A DNA stretch of 64,000 nt from Dermacoccus nishinomiyaensis (GTDB lineage: Bacteria; Actinomycetota; Actinomycetes; Actinomycetales; Dermatophilaceae): contig NZ_UFXX01000001.1 in NCBI RefSeq assembly GCF_900447535.1, forward strand, positions 310,001-374,000, read 5' to 3'. The notes below the pieces were generated by a model. That model was not told the origin of the DNA, ran no database searches, and saw only the letters and a program-made list of their open reading frames with translations. Both the position numbers and the translations under genes were made by a program. Positions 19,674-31,478 of the stretch are shown piece after piece (position 1 is the stretch's first letter; every line of letters begins with the position of its first letter).

Positions 19674-21676
19674 TGGCAGACCCCCGCACCTACCGCCCCA
19701 AGACGGGCGACATCCCGACCGAACCCGGCGTCTACCGCTTCCGCGACCGCGACGGGCGCGTCATCTATGTCGGCAAGGCGAAGAACCTGCGCTCGCGCCT
19801 GAGCAACTACTTCCAGGATCTGCGGCTGCTGCACCCGCGCACGCGGACGATGGTGACGACGGCCGCCTCGGTGGAGTGGACGATCGTGCGCACCGAGGTC
19901 GAGGCGTTGCAGCTCGAGTACGCCTGGATCAAGGAGTTCGACCCGCGCTTCAACGTCAAGTACCGCGACGACAAGTCCTACCCCTACCTCGCGGTGACGA
20001 TGTCCGACGCGGTGCCGCGCGCGCAGGTGATGCGCGGGCGCAAGCGTCCCGGCACTCGCTACTTCGGCCCGTTCACGCACGCGTGGGCGATCCGCGACAC
20101 GCTCGATCAACTCATGCGCGTGTTCCCGATGCGCACGTGCAGCAACGGGGTCTACCGACGCGCCGAGGCGTCGGGTCGCCCGTGTCTGCTCGGGTACATC
20201 GACAAGTGCAGCGCGCCCTGCGTCGGCAAGGTCAGCAAGGCCGAGCACCGTGAGATCGCCCAGGATTTCTGCGATTTCATGGCCGGCGATTCCGCGCGCT
20301 TCACCCGGGAGATGGAGCGACGCATGAAGGCTGCCGCCGCCGACCTCGACTTCGAACAAGCGGCGCGCTTGCGCGACGACCTCGGTGCCCTGGAGAAAGT
20401 GCTGCAGAAGTCAGCCATCGTGTTCGACGACGCGACGGATGCCGACGTCTTCGGCGTCGCCGAGGACGACCTCGAGGCAGCCGTCCAGGTCTTCCACGTG
20501 CGCGGCGGCCGCATCCGCGGTCAGCGCGGCTGGGTCACCGACAAGGGCAGCGACGCCGGCGTCAACACCGCCGACCTCGTCGAGGCCATGCTGCTCGAGG
20601 TCTACGGCGACCTTCAGGGGCGCGACGACGTCCCGCGCGAGGTGCTCGTGCCGTCGTTGCCGCCCGATGTCGAGACGGTCAGCTCGTGGCTGCGCGAACG
20701 CCGCGGCAGCAACGTCGACGTCCGCGTGCCGCAGCGCGGCGACAAGCGCGAGCTCGCCGCGACGGTCGCGAAGAACGCCGAGCACGCGCTCGCGCGCCAC
20801 AAGGTGAGCCGCGCGTCCGACCTGACGGCCCGCTCGCAGGCCCTCGAAGAGTTGCAGGAGAACCTCGGGCTGCCCGAGGCGCCGCTGCGCATCGAGTGCT
20901 TCGACATCTCGCATGTGCAGGGCACGAACGTCGTCGGTTCGATGGTCGTGTTCGAGGACGGTCTGCCCCGCAAGTCGGAGTACCGCCGCTTCATCGTCAA
21001 CGGCATCGAGGGCGAGGATGGCACGCTGCGCAACGACGACGTCGCCGCGATGCACGAGGTGCTGACGCGGCGTTTCGCCCGGCTCGCGAAGGAGAGCGCC
21101 GACCTCGCGCCCGCGACGACCGGCGAGATCCCGGCGGACGCGGCGACCGCAGGCCCCTCCCTGCGTGACGAGAACGGCCGCATCAAGCGCTTCGCCTACC
21201 GTCCGCAGTTGCTCGTCGTCGACGGCGGACGCCCGCAGGTCGACGCCGCCGCGCGGGCCCTCGCCGACGTCGGGTTCGACGACATCCCCGTCGTCGGGCT
21301 CGCGAAGCGTCTCGAGGAGGTGTGGCTCGTCGACGACGACTACCCCGTCATCCTGCCGCGCACGAGCGAGGCCTTGTACCTGCTGCAGCGCGTGCGCGAC
21401 GAGGCGCACCGCTTCGCGATCACCTTCCATCGTGAGCGACGCTCGAAGTCGATGACGACGTCCGCGCTCGACGGCATCGCCGGGCTCGGCCCTGCCAAGC
21501 AGAAGGCGCTGCTCGCGCACTTCGGCTCGCTCAAGCGCATCCGCGCGGCGGACGCCGACGCGCTGTGCGAGGTCAAGGGCATCGGTCCGACGCTCGCCGA
21601 GACCATCGTGCGTTCGCTCCGGCAGGAGCAGGGCGAGCCAGCGGTTAACGTGATGACCGGAGAGATCGTCGAATGA
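19673..21676 (+). CDS. uvrC: Excinuclease ABC subunit C
   Basis: UvrC makes both incisions around a lesion marked by UvrB. The 667-residue protein has an N-terminal GIY-YIG nuclease domain ([25 protein letters not shown]), a UVR motif ([14 protein letters not shown]) that binds UvrB, the RNase H-like second nuclease domain ([21 protein letters not shown]), and C-terminal helix-hairpin-helix motifs ([20 protein letters not shown]). The ATG overlaps the Rieske stop (TGATG), so translation is coupled; the gene then overlaps rapZ by four bases. Confidence 0.97.
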   Translation: MADPRTYRPKTGDIPTEPGVYRFRDRDGRVIYVGKAKNLRSRLSNYFQDLRLLHPRTRTMVTTAASVEWTIVRTEVEALQLEYAWIKEFDPRFNVKYRDDKSYPYLAVTMSDAVPRAQVMRGRKRPGTRYFGPFTHAWAIRDTLDQLMRVFPMRTCSNGVYRRAEASGRPCLLGYIDKCSAPCVGKVSKAEHREIAQDFCDFMAGDSARFTREMERRMKAAAADLDFEQAARLRDDLGALEKVLQKSAIVFDDATDADVFGVAEDDLEAAVQVFHVRGGRIRGQRGWVTDKGSDAGVNTADLVEAMLLEVYGDLQGRDDVPREVLVPSLPPDVETVSSWLRERRGSNVDVRVPQRGDKRELAATVAKNAEHALARHKVSRASDLTARSQALEELQENLGLPEAPLRIECFDISHVQGTNVVGSMVVFEDGLPRKSEYRRFIVNGIEGEDGTLRNDDVAAMHEVLTRRFARLAKESADLAPATTGEIPADAATAGPSLRDENGRIKRFAYRPQLLVVDGGRPQVDAAARALADVGFDDIPVVGLAKRLEEVWLVDDDYPVILPRTSEALYLLQRVRDEAHRFAITFHRERRSKSMTTSALDGIAGLGPAKQKALLAHFGSLKRIRAADADALCEVKGIGPTLAETIVRSLRQEQGEPAVNVMTGEIVE

Positions 21677-22566
21677 ACGAGCGAGAGGCAGCCATGTCAC
21701 ACCCACCGCGCGCGGAGTTGATGGTCGTCACCGGCATGAGCGGCGCCGGCCGCTCGACGGCCGCGAACGTGCTCGAGGATCAGGGCTGGTACGTCGTCGA
21801 CAACCTGCCGCCTCAGCTGCTGCCCGACCTCGCCGGGCTCGTCGACGCGAGCGCGGAGGACGTCCCGCGCCTCGCCGCCGTCGTCGACGTGCGCAGCCGC
21901 GCGTTCTTCACCGACTTCCGCGCGGGCCTCGAACGTCTGCGTGACGACGGCTGGCGCCCGTCGGTCGTGTTCATGGACGCGACCGACGAGGCGCTCGTGC
22001 GCCGGTTCGAGTCGGTGCGCCGACCGCACCCGTTGCAGGGCGAGGGGCGCATGCTGGACGGCATCATCCGCGAACGTGAGATCTTGCGCGACCTGCGCTC
22101 GAACGCCGACATCCTCATCGACACGAGCGGTCTCAACGTCCACCAACTGTCCGCGAAGGTGCACGAGCTCGTCGGCGACACGGGCGGGCCGGCGTTGCGC
22201 GTCGCCGTCATGAGCTTCGGGTTCAAGTACGGCATCCCGCTCGACGCCGACCTCGTCTTCGACATGCGTTTCTTGCCGAACCCGTTCTGGAACCCGGAGC
22301 TGCGCCCGTTCAGCGGAAAGGACGAGGTCGTGCGTGATTTCGTCCTCGGTCAGCCGGGGGCCCGTGAGTTCCTCGACGGCGTCCTCGCGCTGCTCGAACC
22401 GATGACGCAGGGCTACCTGCGCGAGGGGCGCAGCTACGTCACGCTCGCCGTCGGCTGCACCGGCGGCAAGCACCGCAGTGTCGCGATGGCCGAGGAACTG
22501 GCGAAGCGCCTCGCCTCCGATCAGCTCGGGACCCTCGTCGTCCACCGTGATCTGGGGCGGGAGTGA
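21673..22566 (+). CDS. rapZ: RNase adapter RapZ / GTPase-like nucleotide-binding protein
   Basis: The 297-residue protein belongs to the YvcJ/RapZ family. It has Walker [10 protein letters not shown], a DNLPPQLLP segment, and the C-terminal domain with [14 protein letters not shown]. In E. coli RapZ guides decay of a small RNA controlling glmS; in Gram-positives the role is less clear. The ATG at 21673 overlaps the uvrC stop; an in-frame ATG at 21694 with GAGAGG upstream is an alternative. It is followed by yvcK and whiA, the usual actinobacterial order. Confidence 0.92.
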   Translation: MNEREAAMSHPPRAELMVVTGMSGAGRSTAANVLEDQGWYVVDNLPPQLLPDLAGLVDASAEDVPRLAAVVDVRSRAFFTDFRAGLERLRDDGWRPSVVFMDATDEALVRRFESVRRPHPLQGEGRMLDGIIREREILRDLRSNADILIDTSGLNVHQLSAKVHELVGDTGGPALRVAVMSFGFKYGIPLDADLVFDMRFLPNPFWNPELRPFSGKDEVVRDFVLGQPGAREFLDGVLALLEPMTQGYLREGRSYVTLAVGCTGGKHRSVAMAEELAKRLASDQLGTLVVHRDLGRE

Positions 22567-23546
22567 AGCGCCCCGCGGTCGCGGCCCTCGGTGGGGGGCA
22601 CGGCCTGTTCGCCTCGCTGGAGGCCCTGCGTCTCGTGACGGACAAGATCACCGCCATCGTCACCGTCGCCGACGACGGGGGCTCTTCGGGGCGCCTGCGC
22701 GAGGAGTACGACATCCTCCCGCCCGGCGACCTGCGCATGGCGCTGGCCGCTCTGTGCGACAACTCGCAGTGGGGCATCGCCTGGCGTGATGCGCTGCAGC
22801 ATCGCTTCCCCGGCGAGGGCCCGCTCGGCGGGCACGCCCTCGGCAACCTGCTCATCGCGGGGCTGTGGGATTCGCTGGGAGACCCGATCCAGGGTCTCGA
22901 CATGGTCGGGCGCCTGCTCAGCGCGCGCGGGCGCGTCCTGCCCATGTCGTTGCAGCCGTTGCGCATCGACGCCAAAGTCCGCGGCGTCGACCCCGCAGAT
23001 CCGGACGGGGTGCGCGAGGTCTCCGGCCAGGTCGCGGTCGCGCAGACGCCGGGCACCGTGCTCAACCTGCGCCTGTTCCCCGACCCGCCGCAGCCGTGCC
23101 GCGAGGCGATCGACGCGGTGCTCGACGCCGACTGGGTCATCCTCGGGCCGGGTTCGTGGTTCACCTCCGTCATGCCGCACCTGCTCGTGCCCGACCTGCT
23201 CGACGCCCTCGTGCAGACGAAGGCGAAGCGTATGCTGACGCTCAACGTCCAGATGGACACGGGCGAGACCTCCGGTTTCTCGGCCAGCGATCACCTCGAG
23301 GTGCTCGCGGCCCATGCTCCGGCCCTTCACCTCGACGCGATCCTCGCCGACCCGGGCGTCGTCGGTGATGACGCCCGCGCCCGCGAGGCGCTCGAGTCGT
23401 CGGCGGCCGCGTTGGGCGCGAGCGTCGTCTACAAGCCGGTCGCCGACCAGGAGAGCGCCGGCGTCCACGACACCCTGCGCCTCGCGACGGCGTACCGCGA
23501 CGTCATGGAATCGGCCGCCCGCGCCCAGGCGCGGCGTCGCGCGTGA
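22563..23546 (+). CDS. yvcK: Gluconeogenesis factor YvcK-like (CofD-fold) protein
   Basis: A 327-residue protein of the YvcK/CofD fold, with LGGGHGLFASLEAL at the start, VADDGGSSGRLRE, and GPGSWFTSVMPHLLV. YvcK proteins bind UDP-sugars and are needed for normal growth on gluconeogenic carbon sources and for cell shape; the mycobacterial homologue (CuvA) acts at the cell wall. The GTG start overlaps the rapZ stop by four bases. Confidence 0.92.
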   Translation: MKRPAVAALGGGHGLFASLEALRLVTDKITAIVTVADDGGSSGRLREEYDILPPGDLRMALAALCDNSQWGIAWRDALQHRFPGEGPLGGHALGNLLIAGLWDSLGDPIQGLDMVGRLLSARGRVLPMSLQPLRIDAKVRGVDPADPDGVREVSGQVAVAQTPGTVLNLRLFPDPPQPCREAIDAVLDADWVILGPGSWFTSVMPHLLVPDLLDALVQTKAKRMLTLNVQMDTGETSGFSASDHLEVLAAHAPALHLDAILADPGVVGDDARAREALESSAAALGASVVYKPVADQESAGVHDTLRLATAYRDVMESAARAQARRRA

Positions 23547-23554
23547 CCACCCGT

Positions 23555-23584
23555 TTGGGCCGGGTGCCACGCGTTCGGCACAAT
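23555..23584 (+). promoter_or_regulatory. Candidate whiA promoter
   Basis: TTGGGC (23555-23560), an 18-base spacer, and CACAAT (23579-23584), directly after yvcK. It would give whiA its own promoter in addition to read-through from the uvr-rapZ-yvcK unit. Confidence 0.45.
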
Positions 23585-23631
23585 AGATCCTTCGTCCCGC
23601 AGGGCGATCGACGAGGAAGGTGCACGACGAC

Positions 23632-24609
23632 ATGGCGATGACGGCAGCGGTCAAGGACGAGCTGGCCCGGGTGGTGGTGACGCCGCAGCAGACCCGCAAG
23701 TCCGAGGTCGCGGCCATGCTGCGCTTCGCCGGCGGGCTGCACCTCGTCGCCGGGCGGGTCGTCGTCGAGGCGGAGCTCGACACCGGCGTCGCCGCGCGTC
23801 GTCTGCGGACGAACATCACGCAGCTCTACGGTCACACGAGCGAGCTCGCCGTCATGAGTGCCGGCGGCATCCGTCGTCAGACGACGTATCTCGTGCGCGT
23901 CGCCAAGCCCGAGCTCGCCGTGCAGACCGGCCTCGTCGATGCGAAGGGCCGCCCGGTGCGCGGGCTGCCGCCGAAGATCGTCAACGGCACCCTCGACGAC
24001 GCCGCCGCCGCGTGGCGCGGCGCGTTCATCGCCCACGGGTCGCTCACCGAGCCGGGCCGTTCGTCGTCGCTGGAGATCACCTGTCCCGGTTCCGAAGTCG
24101 CCCTCGCCCTCGTCGGCGCGGCGCGCCGGCTGGGTGTGCCCGCAAAGGCGCGTGAGGTGCGCGGCGTCGACCGCGTCGTCATCCGTGACGGCGAGGCGAT
24201 CGGCGCGATGCTCACCCACATGGGCGCCGAGGACGCGCGCCTCGTGTGGGAGGAGCGCCGCATGCGCCGTGAGGTGAGGGCCACCGCGAACCGTCTCGCG
24301 AACTTCGACGACGCCAACCTGCGCCGTTCGGCGCGCGCTGCCGTCGCCGCGGGCAGCCGCGTCGCGCGGGCGATGGAGATCCTCGGCGAGGACGTGCCCG
24401 ATCATCTTCGTCAGGCCGGTGAGTTGCGCATCGAGCACAAGGAGGCGAGCCTCGAGGAGCTCGGCGCCCTGGCCGACCCACCGATGACGAAGGACGCCGT
24501 CGCCGGACGCATCCGCCGGCTGCTCGCGATGGCCGACAAGCGCGCCGCCGATCAGGGCATCCCCGGCACCGACGCGAACCTCACGCCCGACATGCTCGAG
24601 GACGACTGA
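23632..24609 (+). CDS. whiA: Sporulation/cell-division transcription regulator WhiA
   Basis: WhiA combines a degenerate LAGLIDADG homing-endonuclease-like N-terminal domain with a C-terminal helix-turn-helix. In Streptomyces it works with WhiB to switch on division genes; in non-sporulating bacteria it influences division and chromosome segregation. The 325-residue protein starts [14 protein letters not shown] and includes [16 protein letters not shown]. The HTH region near the C-terminus reads [23 protein letters not shown]. The ATG at 23632 matches family starts; a GTG twelve bases upstream, nearer GAGGAAGG, is an alternative. Confidence 0.93.
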   Translation: MAMTAAVKDELARVVVTPQQTRKSEVAAMLRFAGGLHLVAGRVVVEAELDTGVAARRLRTNITQLYGHTSELAVMSAGGIRRQTTYLVRVAKPELAVQTGLVDAKGRPVRGLPPKIVNGTLDDAAAAWRGAFIAHGSLTEPGRSSSLEITCPGSEVALALVGAARRLGVPAKAREVRGVDRVVIRDGEAIGAMLTHMGAEDARLVWEERRMRREVRATANRLANFDDANLRRSARAAVAAGSRVARAMEILGEDVPDHLRQAGELRIEHKEASLEELGALADPPMTKDAVAGRIRRLLAMADKRAADQGIPGTDANLTPDMLEDD

Positions 24610-24641
24610 CCCTGCCGCGCCCCGTTCAGCGGCCTGACTGA

Positions 24642-25772
<1,131 letters not shown>

Positions 25773-25783
25773 TCGGGTCAGGC

Positions 25784-26980
25784 GTGAAGTCCATCAGCGA
25801 TCTGGGTGATCTGCGCGGCAAGACAGTGTTGCTGCGCAGCGACCTCAACGTCCCGCTCGACGGTTCGACGATCACCGACGACGGCCGCATCCGCGCATCG
25901 GTCCCGACGATCCAGGAGCTGACGAAGGCCGGCGCTCGCGTCGTCGTCGTCGCGCACCTGGGCCGCCCCAAGGGCGAGCCGGAGGCGAAGTACTCGCTGC
26001 AGCCCGTCGTCGGGCGTCTGTCGGAACTGCTCGGTCAGGACGTGGCGTTCGCCACCGACACGGTCGGCGACTCGGCGCGTTCCACGGTCGAATCCCTCGG
26101 TGACGGCGACGTCGCCCTGCTCGAGAACCTGCGCTTCAATGCGGGCGAGACGAGCAAGGACGAGGCCGAGCGCAAGAAGTTCGCCGAGCAGCTCGCGTCA
26201 CTGGCGGACGTGTTCGTCTCCGACGGCTTCGGTGTCGTGCACCGCAAGCAGGCGTCCGTCTACGACGTGGCGCAGCTGCTGCCGTCGGCGATGGGTGGGC
26301 TCGTCAAGACCGAGGTCGAGGTGCTGAAGCAGCTCACCGAGAACCCGAAGCGTCCGTACGCCGTGGTCCTCGGTGGCGCGAAGGTCGCCGACAAGCTGGC
26401 CGTCATCGAGAACCTCATGCAGACCGCGGATCGGCTGCTCATCGGCGGCGGGATGGTGTTCACCTTCCTCGCGGCCGAGGGGCACGAGGTCGGCAAGAGC
26501 CTGCTCGACACCGAGCAGATCGAGACGGTCAAGGGCTACATCGCGAAGGCCAAGGAGCTGGGCGTCGAGATCGTGCTGCCGAGCGACGTCGTCGTCGCGC
26601 CGGAGTTCGCGGCCGACAAGGGCCACGAGGTCGTCTCGATCGACGCGATCCCGGCCGACCAGATGGGTCTCGACATCGGCCCGGAGTCGGCGAAGCTGTA
26701 CGCGAGCAAGCTGACGGACTGCAAGACGGTGTTCTGGAACGGCCCGATGGGCGCGTTCGAGATGGAGCCGTTCGCCGCCGGGACGAAGGCTGTCGCGCAG
26801 GCGCTCGTCGAGGCCACCGAGAACGGTGCCCTCACCGTCGTCGGTGGTGGCGACTCGGCCGCCGCCGTGCGTCAGCTCGGCTTCTCCGACGATCAGTTCG
26901 GGCACATCTCCACCGGTGGTGGGGCGAGCCTCGAATACCTCGAGGGCAAGGAACTGCCGGGCATCTCCGTGCTCGGCTGA
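25784..26980 (+). CDS. pgk: Phosphoglycerate kinase
   Basis: Pgk transfers phosphate from 1,3-bisphosphoglycerate to ADP. The 398-residue protein starts with a GTG eleven bases after the gap stop. Visible signatures are [13 protein letters not shown] (substrate arginine/aspartate), [25 protein letters not shown] and the C-terminal GGGDSAAAV with STGGGASLE for nucleotide binding. The length is normal. Confidence 0.97.
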   Translation: MKSISDLGDLRGKTVLLRSDLNVPLDGSTITDDGRIRASVPTIQELTKAGARVVVVAHLGRPKGEPEAKYSLQPVVGRLSELLGQDVAFATDTVGDSARSTVESLGDGDVALLENLRFNAGETSKDEAERKKFAEQLASLADVFVSDGFGVVHRKQASVYDVAQLLPSAMGGLVKTEVEVLKQLTENPKRPYAVVLGGAKVADKLAVIENLMQTADRLLIGGGMVFTFLAAEGHEVGKSLLDTEQIETVKGYIAKAKELGVEIVLPSDVVVAPEFAADKGHEVVSIDAIPADQMGLDIGPESAKLYASKLTDCKTVFWNGPMGAFEMEPFAAGTKAVAQALVEATENGALTVVGGGDSAAAVRQLGFSDDQFGHISTGGGASLEYLEGKELPGISVLG

Positions 26981-27001
26981 TCTGACCTCCACAGCTGCGA
27001 G

Positions 27002-27032
27002 CCCCGCCTCCGTCGCTTCGGCGGGGGCGGGG
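27002..27032 (+). terminator. Hairpin between pgk and tpiA
   Basis: An 11-bp stem (27002-27012 with 27022-27032; one G-T pair) encloses a 9-nt loop. It may partly terminate or process the glycolytic transcript between pgk and tpiA, giving different amounts of the two. No T tract. Confidence 0.55.
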
Positions 27033-27069
27033 TTCGCGGTATCCGATCAACGTGAAAGGGGAAGCCGGC

Positions 27070-27864
27070 ATGGCTTCGACGAAGAACACGCGCACGCCGC
27101 TCATGGCGGGCAACTGGAAGATGAACCTCGACCACCTCGCGGGCACTCACCTCGTGCAGAAGCTCGCGTGGGGCCTGGAGGACAAGCGCCACGACTTCGG
27201 GGCCGTCGAGGTCGCCATCCTGCCGCCGTTCACCGATCTGCGTTCGGTGCAGACGCTCGTCGACGGCGACAAGCTCAAGCTCGTCTACGGCGCACAGGAT
27301 CTGTCGCAGCATGACGAGGGCGCGTACACCGGTGAGATCTCGGGCGCATTCCTCGCGAAGCTCGGCTGCACCTACGCGTGCGTCGGTCACAGCGAGCGCC
27401 GTCAGTACCACGGTGAGACGGACGAGATCGTCCGCGCGAAGGTCGAGGCCGCGTACCGTCACGGCCTCACGCCGATCCTGTGCGTCGGTGAGCCGCTCGA
27501 GGTCCGTCAGGCGGGCGAGCACGTCGAGCACTGCGTCGCCCAGGTGCGCGCCGCCGTCGCCGGTCTCACGCCCGAGCAGGCGTCGACGCTCGTCGTCGCC
27601 TACGAGCCCGTGTGGGCCATCGGCACCGGCGAGGTCGCGACGCCCGCCGACGCTCAGGAGGTGTGCGCCGCCGTCCGCGTCGCCCTCGCCGACGCGTTCG
27701 ACCAGGAACTCGCGAACAAGGTCCGCGTTCTCTACGGCGGCTCGGTGAAGCCGGGCAACGTCGCGGAGATCATGGCCGGGGACGACGTGGACGGTGCCCT
27801 CGTCGGCGGCGCGTCGCTCGTCGCTGACGACTTCATCGGCATCTGCACCTACCAGAACGCCTGA
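27070..27864 (+). CDS. tpiA: Triose-phosphate isomerase
   Basis: TpiA interconverts dihydroxyacetone phosphate and glyceraldehyde 3-phosphate. The 264-residue TIM barrel shows MAGNWKMN (active-site lysine), CVGHSERR (catalytic histidine), [10 protein letters not shown] (catalytic glutamate) and the phosphate-binding YGGSVKPGN. The ATG at 27070 follows AAAGGGG; the upstream GTG at 27052 is less likely. Confidence 0.97.
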   Translation: MASTKNTRTPLMAGNWKMNLDHLAGTHLVQKLAWGLEDKRHDFGAVEVAILPPFTDLRSVQTLVDGDKLKLVYGAQDLSQHDEGAYTGEISGAFLAKLGCTYACVGHSERRQYHGETDEIVRAKVEAAYRHGLTPILCVGEPLEVRQAGEHVEHCVAQVRAAVAGLTPEQASTLVVAYEPVWAIGTGEVATPADAQEVCAAVRVALADAFDQELANKVRVLYGGSVKPGNVAEIMAGDDVDGALVGGASLVADDFIGICTYQNA

Positions 27865-27879
27865 GGCTCGGGCACGCGG

Positions 27880-27885
27880 TACGCT
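27880..27885 (+). promoter_or_regulatory. Candidate -10 for secG
   Basis: TACGCT about 55 bases before the secG GTG, in the tpiA-secG gap; this could give secG its own promoter. Confidence 0.35.
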
Positions 27886-27940
27886 GGGGGCTGATTTCGC
27901 GCGGGCTCACGCCCGCCCCGTCGTGAGGTGAGATTTCTTC

Positions 27941-28183
27941 GTGGACATTGTCAAGATCCTGCTGCAGGGCCTGCTCGTGCTGAGCAGCCTGTTTCTCGTG
28001 CTGTTGATCCTCATGCACAAGGGCAGCGGCGGCGGTCTGTCCGACATGTTCGGCGGTGGCTCCGGCGCCAACCTCGGCGGATCCTCGCGCGCTGAGCGCA
28101 ACCTCAACCGCATCACCGTCGGCGCTGCGACGATCTGGATCCTCGCCATCATCGGCTTGGGGCTCGTCGAACGCTTCAACTGA
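27941..28183 (+). CDS. secG: Preprotein translocase subunit SecG
   Basis: SecG is the small accessory subunit of the SecYEG export channel. The 80-residue protein has two membrane segments (about residues 5-25 and 58-76) around a glycine-rich loop, MHKGSGGGLSDMFGGG, the SecG hallmark. The location after tpiA is the normal actinobacterial arrangement. The GTG start is fixed by the conserved MDIVKILLQ opening. Confidence 0.95.
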   Translation: MDIVKILLQGLLVLSSLFLVLLILMHKGSGGGLSDMFGGGSGANLGGSSRAERNLNRITVGAATIWILAIIGLGLVERFN

Positions 28184-28211
28184 CGGATTCCATCGGCGCC
28201 CATGAGCGCCG

Positions 28212-28261
28212 ACGCGACGAAGCTCGTCATCTCCAGCGGGAGGTGACGAGCTTCGTCGCGT
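28212..28261. terminator. Strong bidirectional terminator between secG and pgl
   Basis: A 17-bp perfect stem (28213-28229 with 28244-28260), extendable by one pair, with a 14-nt loop. It lies between the convergent secG and pgl genes and can serve both. Confidence 0.8.
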
Positions 28262-28273
28262 TGGATGGGTGCT

Positions 28274-29002
28274 TCAGGCGCCGGGCCCGGCTGCCGCCTC
28301 GTCGAGCCACCAGATCGTGCGTTCGCGTCCGTGTACGCCGGAGGCCGGGTGAGCGGTTCGATCCGTCGAAGTCGACGCGGCGCGCACCGCGTCTGCCTTG
28401 TCGGCCCCTGCGATCATGAGCCACACCTCGCGCGCCGCGTTGAGCGCAGGGAAGGTGAGGCTGATGCGCTGCGGCGGCGGCTTGGGGGAGTCGTTCTCCG
28501 CCACGACGCTCGTGTCGTCGACGCGTGTCGTCGCGTGCCCGGGAAACAGGGACGCCACGTGCGTGTCCGGACCCATCCCGAGCATGACGACGTCGAACCG
28601 TGGCGCCACCGTGGCCAGCTCGTCGCGGTAACGCGCAACGGCCGCGTCGAGGTCGTCACCGTCCGGGCCGTCCGACGCCGCCATGGCGTGCACGTTCGCC
28701 GCGGGCACGCCGACGACGTCGATGAGCACCACCCGAGCCTGCGTCTCGTTGCGCTCGGCGTCCCCCGCGGGCAGGAACCGTTCGTCGCCCCACCACAGGT
28801 GCACGTGCGCCCAGTCGATGTCGTCGAGGGAGGCGAGAGCTCGCGCACTCGCCTCACCCATCGACCCGCCCGTCAGGACGACGTGGGCGACGCCCCGGGA
28901 GGCCACCGCGTCGGCGATGACCTCCCGCAGGCGTTCGGCGATCGCGTCGGCCAGATCAGCCTTCGTCGCCGCCACGCGTCGTTCGACGTTCGCAGCGCTC
29001 AC
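28274..29002 (-). CDS. pgl: 6-phosphogluconolactonase
   Basis: Pgl opens 6-phosphogluconolactone in the oxidative pentose phosphate pathway. The 242-residue DevB-type protein has VVLTGGSMGEAS, the WWGDERFLP motif and VMLGMGPDTHVASLFPG, all typical of the NagB/Pgl fold. It is the last gene of tkt-tal-pgi-zwf-opcA-pgl and overlaps opcA by four bases. Confidence 0.94.
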   Translation of the reverse strand: MSAANVERRVAATKADLADAIAERLREVIADAVASRGVAHVVLTGGSMGEASARALASLDDIDWAHVHLWWGDERFLPAGDAERNETQARVVLIDVVGVPAANVHAMAASDGPDGDDLDAAVARYRDELATVAPRFDVVMLGMGPDTHVASLFPGHATTRVDDTSVVAENDSPKPPPQRISLTFPALNAAREVWLMIAGADKADAVRAASTSTDRTAHPASGVHGRERTIWWLDEAAAGPGA

Positions 29003-29925
29003 GCGTCGTCCTCGGCGGCGAGCTTCGGCAGGCCGCGCACGAGGGCGTCACGGTAGACCTCGTCCTTGTCGAGGCGCCGCAGCTCCTCGGCGAGGGATGC
29101 GACCGCGTCCGGGCGCTGCAGCGCCATCTGACGGTCCGGCTGGCCGGGCTGGCTCAGGATCGCCTGCTCACCGTGACGCGTCAGCAGGATCGGGCCGGAA
29201 GCACGCTCCAGCTCGACGCTGATGAGGCCCAGACCGGGTTCACCGAGTCGACGCTCGACCGGGCAGCCGAGTTCGACGCCGAGCCAGCCGCCGAGCAGGT
29301 CGGTGGAGGCCGAGTCGCTCGCTCCGGTGACGATGACCTTCGTGACCGGCTCGTACGGCGGCACGTCGAGTGCCCCCGCGAGCAGGCCGCGCCAGCGCGT
29401 CGTCCGGGCCCACGCCATGTCCGTGTCGCCGGCGGTGTAGTGCATCGCGCGGCGCAGGATCTCGCTGCGCGGGTCGGCCGACAGCGACGCGTCGGTGATG
29501 CGACGCTGCGCCATCCGACCGATCGGGGTCTCACCGATGTTCTCGTCGGCCTCCATCGGCCACCACGCGACGACGGGGGAGTCGGCGAGCAGCAGCGGCG
29601 TCAGGGCCGACGCGCCGTGCTGCGCGAGGTCACCGTGCAGACGCAGCACGATGATCTCGGATGCACCGGCGTCGCCGCCGAGACGGATCTCGGCGTCGAG
29701 CCACGCGTCGGCGGCATCCGGGTCGGCGACGAGCGCGATGATGCGACTCGGGTGCAGACGCGTGGCCTCCGCCGCGACGTGCAGCGACTCCTCGACGTCC
29801 TCACCGCGGCAGACGGCGACGAGCGTCATGACACGCCCGATCGTCATCGAGCCGACCTCGTTGCGCAGTTGGACGAGCTTCTTGGAGATCTCCGTCGTCG
29901 ACGTCTTGTCCAGGTTGACGATCAC
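28999..29925 (-). CDS. opcA: Glucose-6-phosphate dehydrogenase assembly protein OpcA
   Basis: OpcA is needed for active, correctly assembled glucose-6-phosphate dehydrogenase. The 308-residue protein has the family opening MIVNLDKTSTTEISKKL and the central VVAWWP and DPRSEILRR motifs. It overlaps both zwf and pgl by four bases, consistent with tight stoichiometry. It contains no recognisable catalytic site. Confidence 0.94.
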   Translation of the reverse strand: MIVNLDKTSTTEISKKLVQLRNEVGSMTIGRVMTLVAVCRGEDVEESLHVAAEATRLHPSRIIALVADPDAADAWLDAEIRLGGDAGASEIIVLRLHGDLAQHGASALTPLLLADSPVVAWWPMEADENIGETPIGRMAQRRITDASLSADPRSEILRRAMHYTAGDTDMAWARTTRWRGLLAGALDVPPYEPVTKVIVTGASDSASTDLLGGWLGVELGCPVERRLGEPGLGLISVELERASGPILLTRHGEQAILSQPGQPDRQMALQRPDAVASLAEELRRLDKDEVYRDALVRGLPKLAAEDDA

Positions 29926-31478
29926 GGCATCCTCCAGTGGCGTCCGTCGCGGGCCATCATGTCGTCAGAGCTCTGCGGCCCCCACGTGCCCGACTCGTAC
30001 TGATCGGGCTGCGCATCCATCGAGGCCCAGAAGTTCTCGATCGGGTCGAGGATCTTCCACGACAACTCGACCTCTTCGTGCCGCGGGAACAACGGCGGAT
30101 CGCCGAGCAGCACGTCGAGGATGAGACGTTCGTACGCCTCCGGGCTCGAGTCGGTGAACGCCGAGCCGTAGCCGAAGTCCATCGTCACGTCGCGCACCTC
30201 GAAGCCGTTCGAGCCCGGAATCTTGGAACCGAACCGCATCGTGACGCCCTCGTCGGGCTGCACCCGGATGACGATGGCGTTGCGGCCGAGCTCCTCGGTC
30301 TGGTTCTCGTCGAACGGGGTCACCGCGTTCTTGAATACGACGGCGATCTCGGTGACGCGCTTGCCGAGTCGCTTGCCGGTGCGCAGGTAGAACGGCACAC
30401 CCGCCCAACGCCGCGTGTTGATGCCGAGCTTGACGGCGGCGTACGTCTCGGTCTGCGAGTCGGGCTTGATGCCCTCCTCCTGCAAGAAGCCGGGCACCTT
30501 CTCCGCGCCCTGCCAGCCCTCGGCGTACTGCCCGCGAGCCGTCGAGGCCGCGAGATCCTGCGGCAGCTTCACCGCGGCGAGCACCTTCTCCTTCTCCGTG
30601 CGCAGATCCTTCGCGTCGAAGGTCAGCGGCTGCTCCATCGCCGTGATGGCGAGCAGCTGGAGCAAGTGGTTCTGGATGACGTCGCGCGCCGCCCCGATGC
30701 CGTCGTAGTAGCCCGCGCGGCCACCGATGCCGATGTCCTCGGCCATGGTGATCTGCACGTGGTCGACGTGGTTGTTGTTCCAGATCGGCTCGAACATCTG
30801 GTTGGCGAAACGGAACGCCAGGATGTTCTGCACCGTCTCCTTGCCGAGGTAGTGATCGATCCGGAAGATCGAGTCGGGCGGGAAGACGCTCTCGACGATC
30901 GCGTTGAGCTCGCGCGCGCTCTCGAGGTCGTGCCCGAAGGGCTTCTCGATGACGACGCGGCGCCACGCGTCCGGCTTCGTCTCGCTCGGCTTCGTCAGGC
31001 CGGCCGTCTCGAGCTGCTCGCAGACCTGCGCGAACGATCCCGGGGGGATCGACAGGTAGAAGGCCGTGTTGCCCTCGGTGCCGCGGCTGTCCTCGAGTTC
31101 CTTGAGCGTCTTCGCCAGGTTCTCGAAGGCGGAGGCGTCGTCGAAGGTGCCCTGGACGAAACGGATGCCGTCGGCGAGGTTGGTCCAGACCTCCTCGTCG
31201 TAGCCCGTGCGCGCACGCTCCTTGACCGACTCCTTGACGATCTGCATGAAGTCCTGGTCCTCCCAGTCACGTCGGGCGAAGCCGACGAGGGAGAAACCGG
31301 GTGGCAGCAGACCACGGTGGAACAGGTCGTAGATGGCCGGCATGAGCTTCTTGCGGGCGAGGTCACCCGTGACGCCGAAGAGCACGACGCTGCAGGGCCC
31401 GGCGATGCGGGGCAGGCGCTTGTCCTCCTTGGAACGCAGGGGGTTGTGGCCCTTGGAGATCTCCGTCGGCGGCGTCAC
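29922..31478 (-). CDS. zwf: Glucose-6-phosphate 1-dehydrogenase
   Basis: Zwf oxidises glucose 6-phosphate to the lactone with NADP, feeding NADPH and pentose supply. The 518-residue protein has the cofactor motif VLFGVTGDLARKKL, the substrate/catalytic RIDHYLGKE segment with its essential histidine, and KPFGHDLESA. It overlaps pgi and opcA by four bases each. Confidence 0.97.
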   Translation of the reverse strand: MTPPTEISKGHNPLRSKEDKRLPRIAGPCSVVLFGVTGDLARKKLMPAIYDLFHRGLLPPGFSLVGFARRDWEDQDFMQIVKESVKERARTGYDEEVWTNLADGIRFVQGTFDDASAFENLAKTLKELEDSRGTEGNTAFYLSIPPGSFAQVCEQLETAGLTKPSETKPDAWRRVVIEKPFGHDLESARELNAIVESVFPPDSIFRIDHYLGKETVQNILAFRFANQMFEPIWNNNHVDHVQITMAEDIGIGGRAGYYDGIGAARDVIQNHLLQLLAITAMEQPLTFDAKDLRTEKEKVLAAVKLPQDLAASTARGQYAEGWQGAEKVPGFLQEEGIKPDSQTETYAAVKLGINTRRWAGVPFYLRTGKRLGKRVTEIAVVFKNAVTPFDENQTEELGRNAIVIRVQPDEGVTMRFGSKIPGSNGFEVRDVTMDFGYGSAFTDSSPEAYERLILDVLLGDPPLFPRHEEVELSWKILDPIENFWASMDAQPDQYESGTWGPQSSDDMMARDGRHWRMP